NCBI GenBank assembly: GCA_014529385.2
Contig: CM043967.1
Span: 134,137,182 to 134,201,181 of the forward strand
Length of the DNA: 64,000 bases
Origin: Adiantum capillus-veneris
Taxonomy: Eukaryota; Streptophyta; Polypodiopsida; Polypodiales; Pteridaceae
Direction of reading: 5' to 3'
The number at the start of each line of letters is the position of its first letter. Within the stretch, counting starts at the first letter, position 1. Of the stretch, positions 22,116-36,540 are shown in pieces. The notes under the pieces are model-generated. The model ran no database searches, was not told the origin of the DNA, and saw only the letters and a program-made list of their open reading frames with translations. The translations under genes and the position numbers were made by a program.

Positions 22116-25100
22116 CCAAATTTGTACTGGAAAGCTCCCAAAACAATTGGGTAAACACTATCTCAAAATGAAAAAATTTAACTTTTGACCAAGCTATGAG
22201 CTAGCAATTATACAACTTTAAATCTAAAGAATTTGGTATGGCTCTAAATATCCAAGTTTTGCAATTTTTTGCAACGATGACCCCTTCTTGGATCAACGAA
22301 ATCACACACCTGCCACACCCCTTCAAAATGAAACTCAATTGTTAGTGCATGAAAGAATTTGGAATTTTGACAAAAGAAAAATTGATCAACCATAACCCCA
22401 AAATGCTCTATTTTGGCCATCAAACAAGCTTAATTTTAGTGCTTTGCAATAAGTTTTCATTCTATTTACGCACTAAAATGTACAAGCAAACCAAGTCCAA
22501 GCACAACATGTCTCGATCAAGCATGCATGTATCATCAATGTAACTCTCGAATGATTTCATAGTGCATGCCAAAAAGAATTTGTCTTTTAGTGCAACAATA
22601 ATGCCAATGAAACCAATCACAAAACAATGCACAAGCCAAATATTTAATGTAAGTAAGGTCATATGTGCATAGACATGATCATAGCACACACAATCAATGC
22701 CCACACCTTGCTCTTGCATAGCACATATTGCATACATAGTATAAGAGAGAGTTTACCACAATGAAAAGTTCCGTTTTAAAAATCTCTTTAAGTTCACAAA
22801 GGTTGGCTAAGCACTTAATTGATCAAATTAGAAGGCGGCTAGAGATGACTACAACCTTTCATGAAAATGAATTGGCTCTTATTAGTCAAATTTTTACCAA
22901 TGCATTCCCACGTTGACCACTAAATCGATTGAATCTCAAATGTCTTGCAATCCCTCAAAACAAAGCTCAACTATTAGTGATTGAGGGGATTCCATCAAGC
23001 ACCCAACACATGGCTCTATCACAAATCCCAAAAAGAAATTATGTTATGTCATGGTTATCAAAACAAGCCCATTGGTAAGTGCCATGTAGTGATGTTTTAT
23101 ATATATATTTTTCAAATCAAGGTGAAATTCCATTTAGCTCAAGGCAGAGAGAGGGGTGGGAACGCCCGCTCACTATCTAGCAGTCAAGAATTGACGAGAG
23201 CCGAGATGGGTGAGAGGATCATGAGAGAGCGGGAGAGTGAGGCAAATGGTGTGTTCACTTATGATCCCTAACAGGATTTGCACATTGTTTTGGTAGGATC
23301 CACGTGTTGACTGCTGTGATGTGTGTGTGAGATATTGGTTGGTGAGGGTCACTGAGAATTTCCAGGTGTCACCAGGCAGCAGTCGAGCAGTAATTGAGAT
23401 CTCAAGCACTACAAGAGAGGGACTTTGGCCTGGGGCAAGGGACAGTGTACTGCATCACTGCCTGATTCATATGCATGTACATGTTCATGTTTGTGTGTGT
23501 GTGTGTGTTAATGCACGCCATTCTAGGCAGATAATGCGGACCTTGTGTGTGTGTGTGTGTGTTTCACCTAGTCAGTGAGGTGGGCCAACAACTACATGTG
23601 AGTGTGCCAGTGTGTGAGTAAAGCCAACGAAAGTGGGCCACCTGCAGAATCCGAAGGGAGATTCCTCGCAGGTTGGCGGAGCATGGAGCAAGAGAATCTG
23701 TAGTCTAAAGCACGCGTGTGTGTGCTCAGTTGTGAGTCCCCGAAGGATGCCACTTGTCAATCTCGATGTATGTTGTTGAAGCCAAGCTACCCAATGGCTC
23801 ATTAGAAGCAGCCGCAAAAAGTATGGCAGAAAAAACGGCCTTGAATGAAATGATGAAGGCCAGCTACTCTGAATGATGACGGGCAAAAAGGGCGAGCTAT
23901 ATGCACCACTAGTGTGCGGGTTTTGTGGGATTTGAAGGCTTCAGAAGGCAGTCGGCAGTCCGCGAGCCACCCAAAAGCAACTTATATTATAATTTGAATG
24001 GTATTTTCAAGGGGACGTTCTCACAAAGCCAGGAGAAGAATTATAATGGAAACACACTAAAACTCCCTTAGTTTGGCCTAGAACCAATTAGGACGTACTG
24101 AAGCCACACATTGTAGATGAAATCACCGATTATACTATATGCGAGCTCAATTATTCAATTTCAAAGGTGATTCCGAGACAATTTTTTACATACATTAAAA
24201 AGTTCAAAATTCCTTCCCCTTTTGCAAAAGCATATCCAACTATCAATCATTGAGTTTTTGATTGCCATATCCCATGCCAAAAAATCGCATACACATCAAC
24301 TTTTGGGGTCTTCTAATCCTTACGATGAAACACCAACCATTCATTCTCAACTCTATGCGGTGCCATTGACTGTCATATACCTAAGTAATGGAAAAATTAA
24401 TTATCACAATACCCATCCGCATGCTTTCAATTGGAATGTATAAATGCTCAATTTTCTTATGTCAAGATCGAACATTAGTCAATTCAACCCGGTTTTTAAT
24501 CATTACAACTTGTGGGTTGCTTATATCCCATGTCAATAAATCATATACACATCAACTTTTTAGGTTTTTAATCATTATGACTAGTGATCAACACCAATCA
24601 TTCATTTCAAATTGGATATCAAGCACCATAGCATAGGCACACACATTAGTGCATTTTCATCAAATTGATTCATCATTAGCATGAAAATACACGAAAAATC
24701 TACACAATTGAGTACCAAATTGAGTGATCTATCTCACTTCTCAAAGCCAATTGTGGCACACACATCGATTATTTGGCCAAATTAATCATCATAATTGGTA
24801 AAAAATACCAATTATTCATTCAAGCACCGGATTGCACATGCCATTGAGTAGGCACACACACCCAAATTTAGACCAAAAAATTTATGGAATTCACCGATCA
24901 ATTTCACATTGAAATGCACAAATTGCAAACTCAATCAAGCATAAGTGAATGCATGCATGCTCAATTTCTTTAAAAAAACTATTTTGACCCAATCAAGCAA
25001 TGCACACACTCAAAAATTAAGCACAAAAATTCAAATTTGGCTCAATTTGCAATGCATTTAGGCTTACACCTAGTGATTGCACACAGTTTTTATGAACATC

Positions 25101-26094
25101 TCACAATCAAAAATCATTAAGGTGCCCTAATTGACCATCGATCATAGAAAATCAAGTGCTCTTGGATAGGCACACACACTCAAATTTTTCCCACGTTCTT
25201 GGCATTTAGGCTTATCCAATGATTGAATTAACCTAACATACACATCATTTACATGATTGCATACTCATGTTTCATCAATTCCTTCAATTTTTATGTATGG
25301 ACACATTCAAGTTTAGGTGCACACACACTTGAATTTTTTGACAGTTTTTTCCGTCTTTGGTGTGTGCACACACACTATGAATTTTATGCACACACGTGAA
25401 TTATTGATGAGAATTAAGCATTATTTGGATACACACAAAGTTCATTAGTCAAAATTTGACTATCAATTTCATTCCAAGTGTATCAAATTAGGTACAAAGC
25501 GTAAGTCAATTTGTGTTACACACCTAATTTTAGCAAATGATTAACAATATTGAACCACATTAATCAATCAATAATTGACATAACAAGTGAGTGCACTTAC
25601 ATCATAGTTACACTCCAAGCTATTCCTTTGCTCCACATGAAGTCGCATCACTGCACACACAAGTGTGTGCACCATCAAATCGGCTCCAAAATTGACCATT
25701 TGTAGGTCAAAATCAAACACTCAAATCATCAATTTAGGCATAAATTAGCACAATTAACTTGATTAGAGTGATAATTCCACCTCTTGCAAGGGATTTCACA
25801 TAGCTTACACTTCAAATGTTAGTGGTTAGGTTAGAAAGGTTAGTCAAAATTAGTAGAAATTAGCATGAAATAAGTGAAATTAGTATGGAAAGAAGCAAGG
25901 CTTAGCATGCAATTAGTGAAATTGGGGGTGGAATTGGGGGTTTGGGGTATTCATAACTCAACTTTACCATCAATTTCTTGCACAATATCATCAAATCAAA
26001 CCAAAAATTGAGTTAAACACTCAAAAACCAACAAAATCAGTAGTGAATTTACTCTATTCTACACATCCTAAACTCACTAGCTTAGGTTATCGTT
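22116..26094 (-). other. RLG2 interior: AT-rich non-coding region
   Basis: About 4 kb with no supportable ORF. It is full of CACACA, AATTTT and TCAAAT words, with short GT repeats at 23491-23508 and 23548-23561. The style matches the interior of RLG5 (58673-61443), which has a related LTR and primer site. Large coding-free interiors of this kind are typical of LARD-type non-autonomous elements. Confidence 0.6.
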
Positions 26095-26111
26095 CCCCGG
26101 CAACGGTGCCA
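26095..26111 (-). other. RLG2 primer-binding site (tRNA-Asp-like)
   Basis: On the minus strand it reads TGGCACCGTTGCCGGGG, two bases inside the LTR. This matches the 3' end expected of plant tRNA-Asp except for one A in place of G, a primer type known from Tat/Athila gypsy elements. Confidence 0.8.
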
Positions 26112-26113
26112 AA

Positions 26114-26958
26114 TGTAGGGAGGCATTGTAGCACGACCTAATCTCAACCCACAAAATTGTCAAATTGTGGATCGATTACCCCGCTAGGGTATGGAAGCAC
26201 AAGCCTATGATGTATAGACATAGAGGATTCAAGGGATCCTTCTACTCATCATAGACATAAGCCATGGAAAGGGCTTCCTCTAATCAACAACACATTCCTA
26301 CTTACTAATCACTTGCACACAATCATGTGGTTGAAATTAACCTCTCACATCAATCACTCTATTCACAACTCTTATTCACACAACTACACAAGCATGTCAT
26401 TAACATACCTACTCCGCATTAGTGTTTCCATTCCGGCACAACCCCTCAATGCGACTACGTATACACACACACTAACCACACACCTTGTAGAGAGAGATGA
26501 AGAAAAGGAAGGCATAGCCCTCACATGACACTATGGCCAATTGTGTGGATAGAATAGATTAACTCAAAAAAGGGATTAGGAGATCTACCATCACACTAAT
26601 ATAATCTCACTCTACATAATCAAACAAAGAAGATTAATAAGAAAGAAAATGTAATGGATTACTAGAAATCAAGAGCTACATGGGCATGGAAAGCCCATGA
26701 GCCTCATGACCATCCACTGTACAAAGAGAAGAACTCACCCAAGAATGACTTCTCATTAAGCATAGGGCTCGTTTATAGCTTTGGGCCTCAAACCCTTCAA
26801 CTATGGGATAAAGTTGAGCTCTTCAGCCTAGACTCATACAACTTTGGAACTCCTAAATGAACCGAAGGCTCTATACAATGAAAAGGAAATATTGTGCACT
26901 ATAGCACATCCACAACTTGGTGCATAATTGGCGTAGCCTGTGTTAGCCGCTGCTAACA
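26114..26958 (-). repeat. RLG2 5' LTR (right copy, complete, 845 bp)
   Basis: Starts TGTAGGGAGGCATTGTAGC and ends GCTGCTAACA immediately before the ATACT duplication. The last 18 bp, TGTTAGCCGCTGCTAACA, are a perfect 7-bp-arm palindrome. Confidence 0.85.
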
Positions 26959-26963
26959 ATACT

Positions 26964-29900
26964 TCTTACCACTGGTTGACTTAGGCAATGGACCAATTGC
27001 ATCCAAACCCCACTTTTCAAAAGCATCATGTGCTATGATAGCTCCCTGTTTCTCGGCTACCAGTCGTCTTTCACCCATTACTTGGCACTGATGGCACGTC
27101 TTGCACCAATAATGCACATCTTGCACAATAGAAGGCCACCAAAACCCACTTCTTAAGATATGAAACAAGACTTTATCTTACCCTGATGTCCGTTCTCAGG
27201 GGTTCCACCTCTATGTATGTAAGTATACCATGAGAGTTCAGCAGGAGGGGTTCTTTTAATAAAACAATTTGGGTAGATTTACATAAATATATTTAAATAA
27301 GGGGTTTTTTATTGCAGTTTGGAAAAAAACTCATAAGTTCATAAAGAAAGAGGGATTGTTTTATTAGTTCAAGACTCACAGATAAGGGGTTTTCTAAATA
27401 CCCTTTGAATGCACGTTGTATAGATGGTTTACATATAGTGAACCCCCCTGAGTGCTCGCTCTCCTTGTGACACTACTCCCATACCATACCAATCTTCTCC
27501 TTGTAAAGGGTTCGATGTAGCACCCCATCTCTACCATGCATCATAAGATCTTCTCCTACTAGAGTGAACTTTCAAGCTCTTTGAACAATTCTCCTCTTTT
27601 GTAACTTGGAAAGCCCTTCAGAACATTGACCTATACTCAAGAAATTATCAATGTCTTTTAAAGTCTCTCTACCTACATAAGTAGCTGATGCTACATACAA
27701 ACTCGACACATGAGTCTGAACACGACTACTAGCCAACCAATCTGCTTCTTGGTTCAGTTCCCTTCTCACATGTTTGAATTGCACCTCTCAGACTCGAGGT
27801 CCGATAGTTGAGAGAATCCCTCTTTACCTGCCATTGGCCCAATAGTTGCTTGATAACCAACAGAGCATCACCTTTCACTACTAACCTTGATATGGAAAAT
27901 TCAATACACTGCTTTAGTCCCAGATGTAGAGTAAGATACTCCGCCTCATTGCTGGTATGCACTTCTTCCAAGTCATAAGCTTTAGAAAAAATGAATGTGT
28001 CGTGCGGATCTTGAATGGCCACAGCTCCACCTGCCTTTTGTGCTTCCAATCTGTAAGCGCCATCAAACCACATAGTGAAGGCCCCTGGCTCCTCCTTATC
28101 CTCCTCTTGCACTACCCTTGGATAAATTGGTAATTTTACCTCCTTGTTGACTAAGATATCTTGCAAATGAGACCAACTCGTGCGATCTACTTTGAACTCA
28201 AACTCAAACTCTTGAAGGTCTATCACCCATTTCATGATCCGCTTCCCTGGCTTCAAGTGTAGAACCACTTCAGGCAAAATATTGTTAGTTGTCAACACAT
28301 AAAATTTACAAACAACCAAATACACTTTGAACTTCCTGCAGGCAAAGACTTAAGCCATCACCCACTAATCCACCTCCATGTAAGTATTCTCTCCTTGACT
28401 AATTACCCTCCTTTTGAAGTAGATAGGCTTATAGCTTCTCCCCATCATTTGTAGCAGTACAATAGCTATCGTACCCACCGTCATAGCAATATAGAATTCA
28501 TCCTCTTGGTTTTGGGAGGGCACACTATAGGTAGCTGACATAGAATACCTTTCAATGTTTCAAATGCTTCTTGAGCTTCCTCATCCCATTGAAATGCATG
28601 CACCCGTTGATCCCTTTTCTGAAGAGGGTAAACATACTGAGACAACATCCAAAAGAAGCGGGATAAATACGTTAACTTATGCACGAACTATGCCAACCCT
28701 GTCGCACTGGTGGGAGGTTCCATGAGAACCAAAGTCTTCACCTTCTCTGAATCTTCTTCTATTAAATTTTGCGATACCACATGACCCAACAACTGAGCCC
28801 TTGGTTGTGCCACCTTGCACTTCTTTGGGTTCAATTGCCCCCCTTCTTCATCTAGCCTTTGAAAGCACATCCTCAGCTTGCACAAATGTTCCACCCTGGA
28901 ACTATAACAGCCAATATCATCCATAAAAACTCTGATGAACTTACCCAAGTATGGCTCGAACACCTTGTTCATCCAGTCTTGAGATGTAGCATACGCATTC
29001 ACTAGTCCAAAAGGCATCCTGTGTGGTAGGCAAAGCATCCCCATGGAAATGAAGGTAGTCTTCAATTGATCCTCCAAAGCAATACCAATCTGAAAATACC
29101 CTGAAAAACCATCCATAATAGAATAGCGTTCGTGTCCGACAACCTGATTTTGAATCTCATCCTGAAATGGCAGAGGGTAGTGATTTCACTTGGTCGCAGC
29201 ATTCAAAGGTTTATAGTCTACACATACCCGCCATTTCCCATTCTTCTTTAGAGTAATGAAAATAGGAGAAACCCACTCAGACTCTTTCACTGGATATATA
29301 ACACCTACCTCAAGCAACTTGTGGATCTCCTGTCATAGAGCCTTCTTTTGAATATCTCCCGGTCTCCTTAGCTTCTGTGCTTTTTTTGTATCCATCTTTA
29401 AGTAGGATCCGATGCTCCACTCCTTTAGCTCCTCTCAAATCTTTATACTCCGTCACAAATAAGTCGGGATAGGATGCACATAGGTCCATATAGACTTCCT
29501 TTTCTTGCTTGGTTAAATCCATACCTAGCATATCTTCCACCTCTTTAGCCTACAGACTATAGACAGAGGCTTGCATACCTTTACTTGCACTGGCAGAGTC
29601 TACAACAACTCCTAATATATTTGTATCCAGCTTCAATAAATATTTGTTGCTCTCTTTCTCTTTGACACTGGTGGACCCTTCATCATAAGTCAACTCGGTT
29701 TCATATTTGTAATTGGTGCTAGAATCTCGATTATCACGCCCGGCTGATGGATGAAAGCGGTTCTCCTTGGTCTTCAGATCCAACACAATTTGCCCTCCAT
29801 TTTATCGATCCGGCAAGGTAAACACCCCCTTCTCCCAATCTTTCTTGGCCCCAATTTCCAACAACCATGGCCTTCCCAATATTATTGGATAAGCATTTTT

Positions 29901-31500
29901 TTCTGCTTTCATGACAAAAAAATCAATTAGGCATTCAATTCGCATAACATTTACCTTCACATCATGTGCCACTCCTAAACACCGAGCTTTGGCATGGTTG
30001 GGCATCCTCATTCGCACATTGGACCTGAAAACCACTTTAATACCAATATCCCTCATAGTAGACTCTATGATCACACACACTTGGGCACCACCGTCAATAT
30101 AGGCTTGAACATGCTTCTTTGTTTCAAGGAAAACGTCCACCACTGGAAGCACATCAATCGGACTCCCCACCCTCAAGGCTACATTTTGTACCGCATGCAA
30201 ATATCTTCCTACTTGGGGAAGCCTCGTACTGACATTGGTTGACCAGTGCCTCCTTAATTTAGGTTTTAATGCAAGAAGTTGTCCAAAAGTGATGTTAGCC
30301 TTTTGATTTTTGAGATCTCTTACCAGACCATATTCTAGATTACCGCATCCCAACTCAAAATCCTTCTGTGTAATTCTTTGTCTTTGTCTTCTCTTGCTTG
30401 ATTGTGGCTGCTCTCTACCTTCATTCACCTTCTCTTTACCCTTCTTTGCTCTAGTTCCACGTTCCGTCTCAGTCTCTCTTTCGCCTCTTGCTCTTTTGTT
30501 AGCCATAATATCAAACTCTTGCCCGTCAACAACAATAATATTAGCCCTTTGCACTTCATCATTACCTGACGGAGCGGCCTGTGCCACATTTTTGACTTCT
30601 TGCTGCTCCCTTTGACCATTAAACTGCACCTGACCCCTGCCTCAACCAAATAGAGGCTACATACCTCCCATTTTCCTCGGTGGGTGAGGGCAATGTGGAG
30701 CATAGTGGCCCTCCTCTCCGCAATTGTAATATCTGCCAAGCAATTGCCTAGCTCTGCATCTTCCTGTCCTTGCGTGACCTCTGTCCATAACACTTAAATG
30801 AAACTCTTGCATTTGCTCAGACAAATCTTAAATTGTACGTACCCATTGTCGAGGAATGGTTACGATTAGGTTGATTCTCTATTTGAACTTCATCTCTCAG
30901 ACTCGAGGTCTGATTGGGAACCATCGATTCGTATCCCAATGCACCTTGCTCAATCTTCTTTTTATTTTTTTGGCTCTTAGACCGTGCAATAGCAATAGCC
31001 TTGTTGTAACTCTCCGGGCCCTCGAAATCCACCTTTTCACAAACTTTGGGATGCAAACAAGCCAAAAAAAAATTCCAATTTAAAGTACTCACCACCATTA
31101 GCCAACTGCATAGCCACTGCAAAGTCCCTCCAGCACTCTTCGAAGCGGGCAAGGAAAACACCGAACTCCTTGTTCACATCCTACTTCAAATTCTTCAACC
31201 TTGTGTTGAGATCAACAAGAGATACCTCTTTAAGAAAATCCTACAAAAAATGGGCCCGCAACGTTGGAGACATAAGACTTGAATCTCCTTCCAAGGCATA
31301 GAACCATGTTTTTTCTCTTCCCCACATTAACAGCAGAATCGTATGCATTTTTCTATCTTCATTGGGCATATGCAGTGATAGCATATACAACTCAAAATGG
31401 GCCATCCCTCTTCCGGATCTTCCTCTCCGGTAAAAAGTGGTCGATAACTATGCACTACCATCTCTCCTTGATGGCAACAACCTTCTTTAATCAAAATCGA
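26964..31500 (-). pseudogene. RLG1 gag-pol remnants (gag to integrase zinc finger)
   Basis: Read from right to left. Gag remnants lie at 31161-30817. A zinc knuckle YNCGEEGHYAPHC lies near 30690-30740. A 275-codon frame (30629-29802) has the protease motif AYIDGGAQVCVI and YPIILGRPWL. RT blocks at 29300-28688 include the active-site variant RVFMDD and DGFSGYFQIGIALED. A first RNase H linker is at 28684-28481. An archaeal-type second RNase H (28325-27729) has TMWFDGAY, SNEAEYLTL and VKGDALLVIKQL. The integrase HHCC end (27168-26953) has YWCKTCHQCQ and WGLDAIGPLPKS, cut off by RLG2. Frameshifts and stops separate the blocks. Two RNase H domains place it in the Tat lineage. Confidence 0.85.
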
Positions 31501-31516
31501 CAAGCAATCAACTGCT

Positions 31517-31533
31517 CCTCCGTGGGGGCACCA
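31517..31533 (-). other. RLG1 primer-binding site
   Basis: On the minus strand TGGTGCCCCCACGGAGG lies five bases inside the 5' LTR. RLG3 has nearly the same site (TGGTGCCCCCACTGAGG). The matching tRNA is not one I can name. Confidence 0.7.
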
Positions 31534-31538
31534 GAAGA

Positions 31539-33726
<2,188 letters not shown>

Positions 33727-34169
33727 AACGTAATGTATCCATCGTTCTAAGTAGAGATAAAGAGTTATGGTTGTAAATGTCGCCATCGTTTTGTGTTGTG
33801 CGCCGTGCGAGAGTGCTCGTGCTATGAAGAAGAGCTTCTTTATTGTGCTTCTTGCACAATATCTCTTCACAACAGCTCCTTGTTCGCGGGATTACTTTGC
33901 GCATCGCATGTCTGACTCCATTCTGAGGTACGATATCGTTAAAAGCTGTCCAACCAAATGCCTATTGGGTGGAGAGAAAGAGATAGGAAGAGAGATAGAG
34001 AGAAGTTAAATTTCTGAGGGTCCATTCACGTCACGTAACGAAGGTCTTTATTATAGAACTTCATACAAGCACCAGCAAATCCCCACTACGGCACACCAGA
34101 AAATGGTTGCTCCACCTACAACCATTGCTCTTTATCTTCCTTTCTTTACCTATCTCTTTCTCCCGACAG
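33727..34169. other. Right flank of RLG1, no gene seen
   Basis: Begins with AACGT, the probable right target duplication. One short frame (33767-34009) has no recognisable motif. Confidence 0.4.
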
Positions 34170-34246
34170 ATATCTCTATTTCTCTCTTTCCCTCTCCCTC
34201 CCTCTTTCCCTCTCTCTCTCTCTCTTTCTTCTTCTCCCTCTCTCTC

Positions 34247-34279
<33 letters not shown>

Positions 34280-34402
34280 CCACTCTATCTCCCTCTCACT
34301 CTTTCTATTTCTCTTTCTCTCCCTCTTTCCTCTCTCCCCTTCTCTTTCCCTCTTCCTCTCTCTATCTATCTCTATTTCTCTCTTCCTCTCTATCTGTATC
34401 TA

Positions 34403-34488
<86 letters not shown>

Positions 34489-34528
34489 CCCTCTCTTTCC
34501 CTCTTCTATCTCTCCCTCTCTATCCCTA

Positions 34529-34568
<40 letters not shown>

Positions 34569-34640
34569 CTCTATTGCTCTCTTTCTCTTTATCTCTCCCA
34601 CTCTCTCTCTCTCTATCTTTGTCCTCTCTTCCCCCCACTC

Positions 34641-34687
<47 letters not shown>

Positions 34688-34816
34688 TCCTCTCTTTCCC
34701 CCTCTCTCCCTCTTTCTCTCTCTCTCTCTCTTCATCTTTCTCTCTTTCTCTCACCCTCTCTGCCTCTTTCTCTGACTCTCTCTCCCTCTTTCTCCTCTCT
34801 TCTCTCTATTTATCTC
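34170..34816. repeat. Long imperfect (CT)n / (TATC)n pyrimidine tract
   Basis: About 650 bp in which one strand is almost entirely pyrimidine, with pure CT runs near 34410-34470, 34530-34565 and 34645-34685 and a TATC run near 34470-34490. The long Leu/Ser/Pro frames at 34103-35035 come from this tract. Confidence 0.95.
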
Positions 34817-34860
34817 TCCAAAAGCATTTTCTCACCAATTTTCTCCAAGTCAACACACAA

Positions 34861-35640
34861 ACACCCTACATGCTCTTACTTATTGAGTCCGGATCGCTTC
34901 CCATTGAGGTCTTGGGCGTGCAAAGGGTTGTGGAGTATATGCTTAAGACACAACGTAGCCCTTTGTATCAACTTCTTAGAATCGCATATGAAGCAAGTCA
35001 AAAGGTTCAAAAGACATGCAAGAGCAAAATACTAAGTTCTGGGTGGATGCTTGACATCAAGAAATGGTTTGGAAGATGGGGATGCATGTCACTTGGTCAA
35101 GGATGCGTCCATCGACTCCCAAGTTAATGAGGCCTTCTTACAACACCAATGTGTCACGGCTTGGGAGAAATCTGAAGGTTCTCGCTTCAGCCATTACACT
35201 ACACACGTTGCGCCAAACTACAAATCTCTCTTCTTCTGTGAATGAGGTAACTGAAACCATCCCTACATCCTTGAGCCCATCCTGTTGAGTGGGATCCGCA
35301 GCATTGCCGCCATTCGTCTTAGCTCCCATTCTCTATGCTACGAGACAGGATGTTGGGGCACTAGCGAGAAGTCTCATCGACTTTGCACCTTATGTCCTCA
35401 TCAAGTGCGAGAGAGTGAGTAGAACACACTACTTGAGTGCTCAGCTTTTGACCACATTAGGTCCTCTTTTCCCCAAATATTCAACCATGAGCTCTCCCTA
35501 CATACCTTCTTCTCCCAACCACGATGTGGACTCTCTATTACGACTCTCATTTCATCCATTTTTGAGCATCAAGAGTCACGTATGACCTCCACTCACACCA
35601 CGTGACATGGTCATTTGGTCCCATAGGTCATATTTGACCT
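34861..35640 (+). pseudogene. LINE (non-LTR retrotransposon) C-terminal fragment, 5'-truncated
   Basis: The first frame (34870-35035) has LPIEVLGVQRVVEYMLKTQ and LLRIAYEASQ, the helical block after the RT of plant LINEs. After frameshifts the same strand continues with LEPILLSGIRSIAAIRLSSH, SLCYETGCWGT, a C..C pair (HRLCTLCP) and ESEWNTLLECSAFDHIRSSF. This is the R.G.H.L....GRW......C..C......H.L..C pattern of LINE ORF2 C-termini. No RT or endonuclease motifs precede it. It ends just before a TATC microsatellite, which could be the element's 3' tail. Confidence 0.7.
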
Positions 35641-35655
35641 CCGAGGATGATAATA

Positions 35656-35760
35656 GAACTATCTATCTATCTATCTATCCTCTCTCTATCTATCTATCTC
35701 TCTCTATCTATTTATCTCTCTCTCTCTCTCTCTCCCTCTCTCCTCTTTTTCCTCTCTATC

Positions 35761-35802
<42 letters not shown>

Positions 35803-35879
35803 TAGATATATATATCCCTCTTTATTTCACTCTCTCTCCCTCTTTCTCCTCTCTATCTCTATCTATCCCTCTTTCAAAA

Positions 35880-35923
<44 letters not shown>

Positions 35924-35930
35924 ATATAAC
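35656..35930. repeat. TATC/CT/TA microsatellite cluster
   Basis: TATC units at about 35660-35715, a TA run at about 35766-35800 and CT/TATC runs at 35880-35928. Confidence 0.9.
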
Positions 35931-36118
35931 ATTCACTACTCTAACAAACCTAACATTTCTAACATTTGCAAATCTAACAAGCCTAACAATGCAACAATTT
36001 CCAAACAAGCGTCTCTTTTCTACAACACACAAAGAGACATTTCAACAACACAGTCATTCGGAAAATGAACGAGGTATGTCAAGATATCTCTACCTTTTTC
36101 ATTTTTTTAGGTTCTATG

Positions 36119-36157
<39 letters not shown>

Positions 36158-36384
36158 AGTAGAAAACAATAGGGAAAGATGGGGGAGGAGCATTGTTTTG
36201 TTTTTACCTTTTGTTGTAGTGCGGTTGCCGGTTAGATTGAGCTTCCAATGACGAATGTGAAAAACCCCCTTCGATGAGCTCCTCCTTGACCCGAACGTGC
36301 GTGTGTTTTTTTCTTTGTGTGTGTGTGTGTGTGTTGATGTTGTGTTTGAGATGGAGTAGGGAGAGAGGGTGTAGGGAGAGGGGG

Positions 36385-36426
<42 letters not shown>

Positions 36427-36471
36427 TGATGGTTTGGGAGGTGGAGAGGGGAGGGGAAGGGGGCACGTGAG

Positions 36472-36507
<36 letters not shown>

Positions 36508-36540
36508 CTTGGAGAGGGAGAGATGGCGGAGAGGAAGGAG
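35931..36540. repeat. Simple-sequence DNA: (TG)n and two long poly-G runs
   Basis: A TG run lies at 36120-36155 and another at about 36316-36333. G homopolymers lie at 36386-36425 (40 G) and 36475-36507 (33 G). Minus-strand polyproline frames here are artefacts. No gene is seen; it abuts the 5' end of CACTA-B. Confidence 0.85.

Larger units (their letters stand above)
11211..26958 (-). mobile_element. RLG2: non-autonomous LTR retrotransposon nested in the RLG1 integrase
   Basis: Related LTRs lie at 11211-11880 (truncated) and 26114-26958. A tRNA-Asp-like primer site lies just inside the right LTR, setting minus-strand orientation. Both outer ends carry the perfect 5-bp duplication ATACT (11206-11210 and 26959-26963), and joining the flanks there re-forms the integrase reading across the site. 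No gag, RT or integrase of its own was found. The interior is about 4 kb of AT-rich non-coding DNA (22116-26094) plus the RLX4 tandem dimer (11881-22115). The 3' LTR has lost about 170 bp where RLX4 abuts it, and the polypurine tract is gone. Confidence 0.85.

Noticed and set aside
24900-26090. Recurrent CACACACT and TTGAATT words that suggested a CRISPR-like or satellite array
   Set aside because: Word spacing is irregular and the words are part of general AT/CA-rich composition; no regular repeat-spacer structure exists.
26313-26528. A 71-codon ORF at 26313 with similar sequence near 11400
   Set aside because: It lies in the RLG2 LTR, and the equivalent frame in the other LTR is broken.
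34103-35035. A 310-codon Leu/Ser/Pro ORF and overlapping long frames
   Set aside because: They translate CT and TATC microsatellites in several frames; no non-repetitive domain is present except the LINE block at the 3' end, which is annotated separately.
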